Part shown: positions 21,398 through 33,445 of the stretch, one piece after another
How positions within the stretch are numbered: position 1 is the first letter of the stretch
How the letters are laid out: the number at the start of each line of letters is the position of its first letter
Assembly: GCA_028386065.3 (NCBI GenBank)
Contig: JAKUCV010006736.1
Coordinates: 1-64,000, forward strand
Origin: Turnera subulata
Taxonomy: Eukaryota > Streptophyta > Magnoliopsida > Malpighiales > Passifloraceae
Direction of reading: 5' to 3'
Length of the DNA stretch: 64,000 nt
Translations under genes and position numbers: made by a program
The notes under the pieces: generated by a model
What the model was told of the DNA's origin: nothing
Database searches by the model: none
The model's input: only the letters and a program-made list of their open reading frames with translations

Positions 21398-23963
21398 TGA
21401 AACGCCCCGACCCGTATTTACCTTACACAGTAAACACGTGCCGGAACTGTGACAACCCAGCCCAACAAGGCCTAGCATACAGTGTATAAGGCATAACCCT
21501 GGCTCAACAGCCCAAAAGTAAAAACAACAATATGGCCCTACGGCCCAACATCAATAACATCAATAATAATGAAACTGGCCCAATGGCCCAACAACAATAA
21601 CATGCACAGCGGAAGACTTAAACTCACTAACACTGTATGCGACACATGCAATCTATGGATCCAAGCCTGTCCAAGGGAAACGTCGCAGCCTGTCTGGAAT
21701 GCATCAACCTGTACCAAAAGATAACTCATCCTACGGGATGAAAGCCTGCAGGTGAGGGGTGAGTCCGAAGTGCTCACCGACGAAGGAAAGACAATCAATA
21801 TGCAACTAAAAATTACTCAAGGTCCAAATCACGTAAAAAAAAAACCACCAAATTAAAAGACAGGACCCAAAACCGGTCCAAGACCAAATGACTCAAATAA
21901 AATCCAATTATCCAATTTTATCTTTCCGGGCCCCGTCACGGATGAGCTAGGGTCGTACCAGGTTATCAACCTGTTCCTGGTGCCAGATCAAAAAGAACCC
22001 GGGATCAACATCCCAATATCAAACTCAGGGATCAACATCCCAATCAAACCGGCATCAACATGCCCAACACAAGTAACCCAGATCATGGCACCACAAAACA
22101 GTCACAAACCATCCGGTCGTACCTCTACTTACCACGTGACAATTATATTACCGTCATCAAAAACCAACTCACAGGGATCGACATCCCTAACCAAAATACC
22201 GAGGATCGACATCCTCATCACAATTCATTAATTATTCCATTATATTTATTCCAAAGGACACAGAAAGTCGACACGGGGATAAACATCCCAAAAATACCAA
22301 AATACCAAATACTGGGATAAACATCCCGACAACAATCAAGACCACGGGATAAACATCCCGAACCAACCACAGCAAACGCAATACTCAACAGTGCAACAAT
22401 CCACAAAACAAATTACCGAGTAATATAGGCACATATTGAAGGAAATCCATCCTCACCTTGGCCGATTACTCAACTTCGGAAACTATGACCGGTACGACGC
22501 CGGCTCCTCGGGAAACTGCCCGATATCCAAACCTATACCACAAAACCATATATACACATAAATGCACATAATCGGTATGCAATGATGCCAATACTACGAA
22601 TTAATCCCATTCCGGTTCTTATTCGATATTATTATCTTTTATCGAAAATATTTAACCATACGTATATCCGAATATAATTTCGGTACTATACTTTAATTAA
22701 AACTCTTTTCGAAATAATTCCATAAAATAACTATAATTATCCAAAATAATAATCACTATAATTTTCCAGAAAAATAATAAGCTATTTATAATTTTCAGAT
22801 AATATATATAGTATTTATCTTTTTCTAAATATATATACAATTTAATTTTCCAACACAAAATATAATTACTTTTAATTTACAAAATACATACTTATATACA
22901 TATACCAAAATAATAATTTTCCAGACGAAAATAATACACATATCAATTTTCCAGAAATTATTTTCAAGGTATATATATTTATTTTCCAAATAATACTAGT
23001 TTTTCCTAAAACATTACTTAATTATTTTTTTTTCAAAGTATATATATATTTTTTTCCTAAATCTCAACCCAGAATATTACATGTAATTTTCCAAGATAAT
23101 ATTTACTTTTTTTTTCCAGAAATTAATTGTCAGAAATGAATTATATAAATAGATTTATATATGTATATTATTAAATGAAATAAAATTAAAAAAAAATAAA
23201 GAAAGATCCGGACAGCCCAGGCGCGACCCGGCAACCCAGGGGCGCGACCCGGTCACGGAATGGGCAAAACCCGACTTACCAAGCGGGTACAGCAGCAGGG
23301 ACGGCGGCGGAGGACGCAACGCAGAGCGAGGGTGGCCTCATGAGACGCGGCGAGAGGCGGCGACTCGAGGGAGGCTGAGAAAGAGGCGCGACGTCGGCAG
23401 GCGGCGGTGCAGCGGCGCAGAGAGTGAGATCCGTGGGTTTCCTCCGGGTCGTCGGCGCGTCAGCGAGCTGCAGGCGGTGGAACGCGGCGGGACCGGCAGG
23501 GGTATGGTCGCGACGGCGCGGGGAATCCGGCGGTGGCGGCATCTTTTTTTTTCTTCTCTCTTTTTTTCTCTTTTTCTCTCTTTTCTCTCCTTTTTTTTTT
23601 CTCTTCTTCTTCCTTTCTCTCCCGGCTCCCTTCTCCTGCTTTCTTTTTATAAACTGTTAATTACTATTAACCATGTGATTAACCAATAATACAATTCGTC
23701 CATATTACGGGCGAATCCGATCCGGACCAGAAAATAACAGGTACCTCCTTAGTTATTTTCCGGTGTGATTTATCGGGAAATTCCGAAACCCGAAAAATAC
23801 CAACTTAGTTTCGAAAAATCCGCGGGAAAATCACGAGCGCGGGAAAACCTTCGGTTTCGAAAAACGACTCCCGATTTACCTCGAATTAATTACCCAAGAT
23901 TAATTCAACAGTAAATCACGGTAACAGTCCGGTAAAAATCCAAAATTTACCCGGGCTGTTACA
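21398..23963 (-). mobile_element. Solo LTR of a Gypsy-type element, minus orientation
   Basis: The segment starts tgaaacgccccgaccc and ends cccgggctgttaca, flanked by ctcta on both sides (21393-21397 and 23964-23968). Read on the minus strand it is TGTAACAGCCCGGG...GGGGCGTTTCA, like the LTR of 2572-8339 at its ends but otherwise a different family. There is no internal region, so recombination between two LTRs probably removed it. On its sense strand it has a purine run followed by an 88-codon GC-rich ORF (23542 to 23276) that runs up to a donor-like ttg|gtaagt (about 23280). Confidence 0.88.
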
Positions 23964-24355
23964 CTCTATACCAATTAATGGGATTTTTTCATATTTTTAG
24001 GGAATAATAATTACTAATTAATTTGTAAAATTTTGTTTATTATTCCCATTTTATTTTGTGTTTTTTTAGAAAAAGGAAAATAAAAAATTTATTAAATAAT
24101 TTTTATATAAATATTTTTATTTCGTATTTTTTGTTAAAAATGAATAAAAAATTATTGAATGGTTATGAGGCTGCCACGTGTCATCCATCCTAATATTCCG
24201 TTAGTGCAACTAACGAAATCTGTGTGCCCATGGACGGAAGTGGTGAATTGCATCAAATTGGTAGTTCAGGTGGTCATTTGACGAAAAAAAAAAAATTCAG
24301 GAGGTGAAATAAACCGGAATTCAGGGGGTCAAAATGTAATTAACCCGGAGGCTAC

Positions 24356-24937
24356 GGTTTGTTTTAAATTTTAATGCCCTTACAATGGAAAAAAGAAGAG
24401 AAAAAAGATCTTTATCTTCAAATACCTAACCAGATGAGAAATTTCCTACACGACACTGGCGGTGGAGAACTGCCCAGATCGCTCACGCAAGTTGACTGTT
24501 TAGACGTAGGGGGGATTGACTACTACTTGCGTTTGATGAAAATCACTTTGCTTTTTATATTAATTCTTAATTAATAATGATAATCATGCTTGTTTCAACT
24601 TCCTGGAAACCGTTTTCCTGTACCTGTTCCCTAATTTTTTAATAGTAACCCTTTGTTCCCACTTGTATAATGTCCTGTCTGTCTCTATGTCTTTGCCATT
24701 ATCTATCATTGCGCTTCGAATTCTATAATTTCAGATTCTGGGTATCGCTGTACTTTGTTCTCTTTCCCTGTGTACTGGTCCAAGTTTGGTTCTTGATGAT
24801 GAAATGTGGTCTTGGTTTCTCTGTTCTTTCAAGATGAGACGTGATTAATGATGGTTATTTTCCTTGAGCAATCAAGGGGTTGATAATTTTTACTTTGAAC
24901 TGGTGGGTGCTGTGGCCATATACTACAATAAACGAAG
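24356..24937 (+). promoter_or_regulatory. Upstream region of the CASP-like gene (promoter and 5' UTR)
   Basis: This is unique-looking DNA between the Mutator-like element and the CASP-like start codon. No other gene is readable. The plus-strand ORF at 24374-24574 (66 codons) has no family. The element landed about 0.6 kb upstream of the start codon, so it may lie next to, or in, the promoter. No clear TATA box could be fixed. Confidence 0.35.
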
Positions 24938-27148
24938 ATGAAGGATTTTGCCGGAACGCCTGGAACATTTACTGGGTTTGCCTTGAGGCTCGTGCAGTGT
25001 GCTTTTGCAGCTGGGTCAATCACTGCCATGGCCACCACCGCCAGCTTCTTCAATTACACTGCTTTCTGGTATTATCATTTCTTGCTTTCCCCTGATATTC
25101 TCTGTATTTATGCTTTCCCTTAAATGTATTCTTGCTGCTGGTATCTGAGGTTACACAATCGATCCATCAATTTTTGCGGGCTTAGTTCAGTTATGTGTTC
25201 GTGAATACAGATGAGATGAGTTACTAGTATAGGACTTGCCTCAAGCGAGCTGGCTGCACCTAGAATCAGGACAGTTTTGTTTATCTCTTCTCAATTCTAT
25301 GGTTTGGCCTAAATTAGGTTGCGTAGTTGATGATTTTTGCTTCCATGAGATGGAGGAAAGTTGTTTAATCATTGCTGATTTGCTGTATGTGGGTGATGGC
25401 TTAGGATAAAGTCATAATGAGCTCCACTGCAGAAATAAGTTATAGAGGCTTGGTATGGAGCATTTATGAATTGAAATCAGTTCTGCATTTAATGCTGCTT
25501 TTTTGGATGGTGATATGTATGCCTTCTGCAGAAGGCGACACCAACTTTTAAATCTTAGTTTTTGCTATTTACAATTTCGAGGGGCTAGGAGGAACTGCAT
25601 AAGCTGTTGACAAGAGGGCTCCATCTGTTACATAGAAACTAAAAAGCTCTTCAATTAGTTAAAAACTGAATCAGCGATCAGCGATGTTTTGCCTGAAAGT
25701 GGTCTCCGTATCTATCAGTTACAAATTGTCGAACCTAGTAGTGGCTGCTGATACTAGTCTTTGTAGCTATATGCAGATTAGGTCAATGGTATTAGGGTGT
25801 TATGGTTAATGCCTTTCTAGAATGTTTTTCCTCCCAAATATTTTGAGCACTGCACGTCTGTCAAATCTTGAAATTCTAAAGGTCATAATACCTGTTAACA
25901 TGCATTATTTTTAGATGACTTTTTGCTTCTGTATTACCACTATTTATGGAGCACCTAGAGCACCTATTTTTCCATCCTGATCATGTTGTTTCTAATTTTG
26001 TAATATCTGTGCTTCAAATTTTTTCTTTGATCCGAGTTGTTTTAGTAACATTATACCTATTGCTTTGGACTTCATATCCTAGTAGTGTTTTCTTCATCTT
26101 GTTTGCCGGCTGCTTGGTAGTTCTGCATTACCACTATTTATAGAGCACCTGTTTTTCCATCCTGATTATGTTGTTTCTAATTTTGTAATGTCTGTGCTTT
26201 AATTTTTATTTTTTGATCTGAGTTGTTTTAGTAACAGTATACCTATTGCTTTGGACTTTATATCCGAGTAGTGTTTTCTTCATCTTGTTTGTCCGCTGCT
26301 GGGTAGTTCTGCATTACCACTATTTATGGAGCACCTAAAGCACCTGTTTTTCCATCCTGATCGTGTTGTTTCTAATTTTGTAATGTCTGTTCTTCAAATG
26401 TTTTCTTTGGTCTGAGTTGTTTTAGTAACATTATACCTATTGCTTTGGACTTTATATCCTAGTAGTGTTTTCTTCATCTTGTTTGTCCGCTGCGTGTTGC
26501 CTGCAAGGTCCTGCTATGCATTGTTTCGCAGATCTTCCAAATTTTTTCGTTGCACTACGCTATGAATAAGAGAATACTCAGATAACTGGTTGGTTATCAC
26601 CCTTTAAGCCAAATTTCAGTCTTTTTTTATCTCCATTGTCCTTTTCTTTTGTACTTCGGTCATTATTTTACGACTCCTTTGGTAATCTCTTTTTGCAGCT
26701 ACCTGATTGCTTCAATGGGTTTGCAAGTGATCTGGAGCTTTGGACTTGCATTATTGGATGCATATGCCTTAGCAAAAAGGAAGGTTATTCACAATGCCAT
26801 GTTAGTCAGCCTTTTCGTGGTTGGAGACTGGGTAGCCTTCACAAAACTCTTGCCTTTCTTGATTCTAGATTACGTCTTACAACTATACATACTTTGGTAA
26901 ATCATGTAATTATCATTTCACAAAACCATGTTTTTCTCCTTTGTCCACACCAGGTGACAGCAATATTGTCTCTTGCGGCAGCTTCTTCCTCTGCCGGCAT
27001 CACAGTGCTGTATTTTCATGACTTAGGACGCTGCAATTTTGAAGTGGAATGCCAAAAGTACCAAATGTCAGTTGCATTGGCCTTTCTAAACTGGATAACA
27101 ATTTCGACGTCATCGCTAATTATGCTCTGGCTATTAGCTTCAGAATAG
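24938..27148 (+). CDS. CASP-like membrane protein (subfamily 5 type)
   Basis: Three exons (24938-25068, 26699-26831, 26954-27148) join in frame to 152 residues with GT-AG introns. CASP-like proteins are small four-helix membrane proteins (MARVEL-related). CASPs proper organise the Casparian strip, and the role of subfamily 5 members is little known. Residues 1-43 hold the G-T-P-G-T and [10 protein letters not shown] start typical of subfamily 5. Then come helix 2 ([16 protein letters not shown]), helix 3 beginning [11 protein letters not shown] and helix 4 ending M-L-W-L-L-A-S. Exon 1 splits the Cys codon in A-F-C-Y (TG|C). Intron 1 is 1.6 kb and carries three ~190-bp tandem repeats; intron 2 is 122 bp. 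The start was chosen from the conserved N-terminus. Confidence 0.88.
25931..26492 (+). repeat. Three ~190-bp tandem repeats in intron 1 of the CASP-like gene
   Basis: Units begin gtattaccactatttatgg (25931), gcattaccactatttatag (26125) and gcattaccactatttatgg (26311), with periods of about 194 and 186 bp. Each runs through ccatcctgat, ctaattttgtaat, gagttgttttagtaaca and gtgttttcttcatcttgttt. Unit 2 has lost a short gagcac-type segment. The 65-codon ORF at 25946-26143 is part of the repeat and is not a gene. Confidence 0.9.
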
Positions 27149-30100
27149 ACAATTTCTTCTTCTTCTTTTTCTTTTCAACAACAATTTGTTGTATAGTTGT
27201 AGAAGAAACTAGTTTTTTGTTTCTTTTTTACCGAAAGAAAAAGCCTTATGTATCAAGCAAGTGTAGATCCATTTATAGTGTCAATAGAAAGCCCCAAAAG
27301 AAAATGAAGATTACTTGATGATAGATAGACATTTTTCACGCAGATGATGTAATCACAGTTTTTATGTTGATGAGGTAATGATAGCTAAAGATTATACTGC
27401 TGTTAATTATTCTTGTCACCCATCTAATTAATAGTCTTGCTGTCAAGCAATTGTGTCCAATTTTTTTATGTTCCTTTCCTGGAGCTTTCTGTTCAACCAG
27501 CATATGGTTACTGAGTGAAATCTTCTTTCAACGTATATTTGCTAGCAAAGCATCTTGACTAGAATAATATCAACATCTCGATTCTTGGCATGATATCCTA
27601 ACTGTCACTGTGTCACAGGTGCATTATATGCGTCATAGTAGCCTGTTGGTTTCTTTATTGTCCAGGGCTTTGTTTCTTGTAGACACTTACATTTTTTGTA
27701 TGCACAGGTTGTATGATTTATTGCTAGCTACAGATAGCATCTCGAATCCGACCTTGGCTTGCTGGTATAAAAAATTGTATCCTACCTTGGCTTGATGGTA
27801 TAAAAACTTGTATACAGATGCCTCTTAGATCTTATTTTGTAGTGGAATAGAAGTATAAAAACGGTTCTTGTTACAAGTGGCAGCTGGATAAAGATTAAGT
27901 ACAATAAGATTGGTATATACTCATTTTCCCAAAGAAAGGTTGGATAATGGATACTTCAAAGTTATATGCCAAATTAAGAGCGGAGAGATCAAGGAATCAG
28001 ATAACAAGCATCAAACAAGAATCAGTGGGTTTTGACGCAGCTACTGTAGTGGACATGGAAGGGATGGGAATGGCAATATAGTGTGTTGTAGATGCTTGAT
28101 TTATGGACACGCATAATGGAATCAACCCAAAATGAGCAATCAAAACACAATTATCAATCCAAAAGAATTTCGCAAAACGAAAGGCACCGAGAGAATGTGT
28201 TGTTGAGTGGCTGCAATGGCAAAAGAGTTGTGCACCCAAGTGGTGTAATTGACAAGTCAAGAAATCGGGGGATAGATATGTTTGTTAAAGATTTCTACTA
28301 TCTTCGAGTTTTACATCCTCATGATGAGGTAAGGTAGTACATAACCACCAATTTGCAATTTCTTTATGCTTTGGGTTTCCTTGAGGTTTTTGTTATGTGG
28401 ATAGTAGATTTTGCCGGCCGGCTCCGTTCCAGCCTGACGGAAAGGAGAAATTAAATATGGTCCTAGTTAATTCGTTACAACATGTTATCGATTACAGAAA
28501 ATGATTGTAGGTAAATTTAATACTTACAATAAGTTTTAGAATATTTTCACTCATAAAATAAGCAATAATTTATATAATGGATGAAGTAGTTGAAAAATAA
28601 GTTAATGCAATATCTATCCTCCTATAATGACCGATAATTGTAAAAAAAAAAATTATTATTCCTATTAGAAAACCAATTTACACTTTAAGTTATGCTACAA
28701 ATGACACTAAGAATATAACAAAAAATGATACGAATATGTAGACTCTTTTATATATAAAAGTATGAAGGAAGAATGAATAATTCAAAAATTATGAAAGAAT
28801 CGCCATTATTCCCTATTACTCGATTTCTTCATACATTAAGTTGATTTAAGAGCCATGCGGCAACATAGAGAGAAAAAAACATATGATTGAGTTTTCTCTT
28901 CCATAGTAAATACTATGGTTATTGCCATTGGTGACACATATATAGTATTTGTGCAAGTTATGTTAGACATATGCTTTGCATTTCTTGTTGACTTCCAAGT
29001 TTTTATCAACATAGTTTCTATTCCCTCAAGCTAAATGGTGCATGGCTAAATTTTTTTTTTTATTTTTCCTAACTTACGATTCCAAGCCAAAATAATTTCA
29101 GAATTAATTCAACATTTTATTGCTAGCAAATTCCTTAAACTGGCTACATTCCTAAAAGTTGAAAGGGACCAGAAGTGATGCAATGTGCGCATGATAAGGT
29201 TGTGTTTAAAACGCAACTCATTAATGTGTAACAGCAAGGTTCATATCATAGCAACATAGGCTGTGAATCCATATAGCAATAACCTCACCTATTTTAGTGC
29301 AACCTAAAGTATTTAGAGTAGGAGTAGGCCAAAAGTTGGCTTCGTCACAAGCCATGTGTGCCAATTCATGTGTGTGAATTCACTAAAACTCGCTCACCAA
29401 ATCCCATTTGGGATTCCTATTGCTTTGCTGTCTATAGTTGTGGTTGCTATGGTTTTGGTAATTATATTAGTAAACAAAGAATTCTAAAATTTTAAAGAAT
29501 ATAAAAGTAGTAGTGTTCAATTGTTTTTTTTTTCTTTTCTTTTACAGACAACTTATTTGCAACAACTGTAACCCAGAAATTACGTTTGGAAAAATAAAAA
29601 TCTTAAGAGCATCTGCCAAAGTACTCCAAATCAGGGAAAATATAACCGTTGCAACTACATCCCTGATTAAAGTTCCCAAATCCAGGATGACCTAACAAGC
29701 TAAAACACTATAGAGAAGCATTATGTTAAAAGCCATTGCATCATCCAAAAAGACATATGATTCTGAGACAAAGAAAAAGGAAAGAACTAAGGAAGTAAAG
29801 ATGTTGCAGACTCTCCCAAGAAGACAAACTGTTTCTGGTTAATCATCAGGTAAGTTCTTCTACTCCCAATTGCCATCATTTACTCCTATTACAAGTGCTA
29901 CTTGCCATACTGTAGTTCCCTTTCTCCACAACTAATCATCATTTATGGCTGTAAGGATTTCATAGGGTATATATTTTGGTTGATCAACGTTACATATATG
30001 TCGTCTCCACCTCAATTTCTTACGTATGAGAGAAGCTATTGCGGTGCATATATCTCAAACTGTTAAAATCGTGGTGTTCTAGGGACACATATTCGCCCTT

Positions 30101-30343
30101 TAACAAAAACATTTTTATCTGACAATCAAAATGACATTAATATGGTTCTTCAAGCTTAACAATCGGTTCTTTACAATAATATACATCTTCTCTAAAAGAA
30201 AAAAGATTACCTATGTGTGAAAGCAAGGAGATATATGGTTAACCCAATTCAACATTGGACTTGTGGATGGCATCTTGGCTTTGGTGAGCTTGTTGCTCAT
30301 TTATGATTTCAGTTCAGGGTAATTAAAGATTAGTAATTAAATA

Positions 30344-30620
30344 CTCTCTCTGTCCCTCAATATAAATCTTTTAGGTTTTGTATTTTTTTTTCAAAATATA
30401 AGAACGCTTTGAGAATTTTAAAAAATATTAAATGAACTTTTTCTATATTTATACTTATTTAATTGTTAGAATAATAAAAATGATAAGTGTTGTTGTTAGA
30501 ATAATACAAAAAATAGGTTAGTAATCTCAACAATAAAATTTAATGAAATCAAGCCTATTTAATTCTTTCTTAAGGGTTGTACAAATACCTTAAAAATCTT
30601 GTATTGAGAGACAAAGGGAG
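30344..30620. mobile_element. Stowaway-like MITE (Tc1/mariner-type ends, TA target site)
   Basis: The left end ctctctctgtccctcaatat and the right end (tattgagagacaaagggag, 30603-30620) are inverted repeats starting ctccctttgtctctcaata when read in reverse. Dinucleotide TA flanks it (30342-30343 and 30621-30622). It is 277 bp with no coding capacity. Ends and TA duplication match the Stowaway group. Confidence 0.8.
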
Positions 30621-33189
30621 TAGGACTCTAGCTTCCTTCCACATTACAGGTCTCAACTTCAATATCACTAGTTGCAACTGCCTGGAATATATCAAATGTT
30701 GTAAGGAATCTACTGTTGCTTCACTTTGCTACATCATTCTCAAATCCACTTTCTTTTAGCATAAATCATATATATTCCGATCGAGACCTATTTCCCCTTA
30801 AACTACAACCTTGAGATGAACCCATCCAATTAAAACCACCCTAATTATTTTCACTATACCCGGATCGAATAGAATATGTCACAACTGACGACTTGATTGG
30901 GCTAAACCCACTAATTAAGGATTCTTTTTAAAAAAAATTATCATGTGGTAACTTTTGTGCTATATACCCTACCCGAGAAATTAAGATGCTTCGATTCCAT
31001 CATTATTGACCTTTGCTGTTAATTTTACGGTTTGGATTGTTAATCATCATTTTCATGGGTTTGACACGTGCAACTTGAGCATGAAGAGTAAGTGGCATAA
31101 GAATCTACTGTAAAATTGGCACGCATGCTTTTTGTTTCTATAATGGTGATGTCTTACATCAAAATGTGTTATGTATGTATACAAAGTGAGTGAGAGTGCC
31201 ATTCTCTGTGCATGTTTTTTAAGCTGCCCCTGATAAGCATATATGCTAATTCTTTGTTGTGGTCGCCTATAAGCCCTCCCACATTCTTCCCTGGTGAGTG
31301 ATCTTATTGAATGAGATGCTAGTATATATTTATATGTGTCCTCTGATTAGATTCTGTGCATTTAGTGTTGGTTTTTTTCGGGAACTCTAACCTTTTTCAT
31401 GTGTATTCTGTGATCAAATTGAACCATAGGCTACGAATTTCATTGAAGTTAGATGTATGTATTGTTAAGATTGCAATCCATGATACGATAGCTGTCAGCA
31501 CAATTTTGTGCAAGCCTTGTTTATAACGTTTTTTTTTTTTTTGGTGAGGCCTTGTTGATAACTTTATGTTCCTGTAGTTTGCTTATTTAATCCTAAGTTT
31601 TGTTTCTATTACTGAAATTTAATTCAATACTCAAGACAAAAAAACTGTCAACATAAATTATCTGGTCAGTGTTTCCCACATATCTAGTTTTTATACTACT
31701 AATAGAACTAACTGTGGTTAATTCATGTACATAATTCTCGGAGACCAATTCTAACGTATCCCACAATTCCCAGAACGTCAAGTAGACAGACAAAAAGGCA
31801 AATGGTGTAGACAAAAAGGCAAATGGTAAAGAAAGGAAGAGAAAAGGGAACTTTTTAGAGATCCTTGCTTTATAATTTGATCATTTGGGCCACTGCCTTT
31901 ACTTTGCTGCAAGTTGTTAGCTTTATTAGGGAGCTTGGCATTCGTTACTCGTTAATTACTCTGCTTCTTATTTATTGAATATTACACTTAATTTTTCGGT
32001 TTTAATTTAGTAAAACAAATATTCAAGTTAGCACTTTGCAGGCTTTTTGTAACTAAAATTAACTTCAAACAGAATAAATGTGAGTTGTAAAATTTGTAAA
32101 ATCAGCTAGATCTTATGGACTAAAACCGGCACTAAAATTTTTGAAACCAAGCCTAAGAATGAAAAGAAAGGACAGAAGAGGCAATTCAAAATTTTGTTAA
32201 GAAAAATTTATAGTTAAGTTATCATTAGAAAGCTAGAAATATCAATAATGGAAAAATTAAAAATATATTTATAATAAAGTTTAATTATTTTGAGATCCAA
32301 TTACTTCCTCAAGCTCAACTGTTATTATGCTCATTAAATATGATGTTCGTAAATATCGTGCCCCGTCAATAACACTATAATTGATTCTGACATATGTGTT
32401 GTTTTCTGTCCATAATCAATGGAAGCCATAATAGAAAAAAACATATCAACAAAAAAAGCAACTACAAAAAACTAAGCATACTCCACATGCAATCAGTTTC
32501 TTGCCACAAGATAAAATTATTCTTTGTTCCATTACTAGAGTTCACTTATTGTGATTAATATTGATTTTATACATCATTAATCATACGGTAGATCCCATTA
32601 GGGCATAATTCGAATTCAAGTTGAAATTTATAATATAAGAAAGGAAGACGATATCCTTAAGGAGTGAATTCACGATTGAGTTGTATCAAACAGAATGGCG
32701 GACACAACGGGAGCTAGTGGGTGCCATGGCCCCCTCAAAATTTTTATGATGAGTTATTTTTAGTATATAAATTTGTACAAAATAGTTCTTATTTTAGTGG
32801 TAGTTAAAGGTTGAAAATTAAATTTGGGTTCATTTTATCTTTTTGGCTCCTCCAAAAATACTTTCCTAATTCCGCAAGTGAATTATTTCATTTTATGGTA
32901 AAAATTATACCAAACATGAAAGTGCAATTATAAAACGTATTCAAATCAATTTACCGGATTGAATTCAGTTCGCATGTGATTTGAAGAGTGATACCAAATA
33001 AACTGTTCGTAACAATCTAAATAGATTATAAAGACCATTAAATAAACCTCAAGCTAATTTCACTTGCCAGACAGAACAATAATAATATAAATGTGTTCTG
33101 AGTATGTAATTTGTGGAGAAAGCTATGCGCAAGAGAATATGTACTTCGGTTCATTTTTTATCATATCATCATCTGAAAATTATGTCAGA

Positions 33190-33445
33190 ACATCAATATA
33201 TATACGCATATAACATAAGGTGACTGTATAAATTAAACAAACATAAAGAGAATTTAATCTAGAGAACATGATGCTAACAACCATATGCAACGAGAATCAA
33301 TATCTTTTTCTTTTTTATTCTCTTACTCATCCGTCATCTATATCTATGCATGTTTTTTTTGTTCCTTCAGCTTTCATCTTATCGAGAAACCTGAGAAGAG
33401 GAAGAATTACATATCAAGAACCAGTGGCATTGAAGTCTTTGTAAA
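33190..33445 (+). promoter_or_regulatory. Probable core promoter and 5' UTR of the UMAMIT gene
   Basis: A TATA-like atatatatacgcatata stretch lies at about 33197-33213, roughly 235 bp before the start codon at 33446. The intervening DNA includes a CT/T-rich stretch typical of a plant 5' UTR. This rests on position and composition only. Confidence 0.3.

Larger units (their letters stand above)
19565..24346. mobile_element. Mutator-like (MULE-type) non-autonomous element with long repeat-built arms
   Basis: The 9-bp duplication ggaggctac lies on both sides (19556-19564 and 24347-24355). The ends are inverted repeats: ggtttaattacattttgacc on the left, and the right end reads in reverse gggttaattacattttgacc. 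The arms run inward through matching segments (tcaaatgaccacctgaact; ccacttccgtccatgggcac; aacggaatatt; gatgacacgtggcagc), then into inverted arrays of ~80-bp repeats. A 9-bp duplication with GGG-starting ends fits Mutator-like elements. No transposase is visible, so it would need one in trans. It contains a LINE 3' end (19664-20019) and a solo LTR (21398-23963). Confidence 0.85.
27149..33445. other. Intergenic region between the CASP-like and UMAMIT genes
   Basis: The first few hundred bases are probably the 3' UTR of the CASP-like gene. After that the DNA is AT-rich with scattered short ORFs (for example 27997-28260 minus, 28092-28337 plus, 31593-31814 minus) that match no family I know. A MITE lies at 30344-30620. 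Around 32710-32880 the phrase gccccctcaaaatttttatg and a later ggctcctccaaaaatac look like a degenerate transposon, but I could not define ends. Nothing else could be supported. Confidence 0.5.

Noticed and set aside
28092..28337. 81-codon ORF with basic composition
   Set aside because: No family, no splice partners, in decayed intergenic DNA.
32700..32880. Possible degenerate DNA transposon (gccccctcaaaattttt)
   Set aside because: Ends and duplications were not found.
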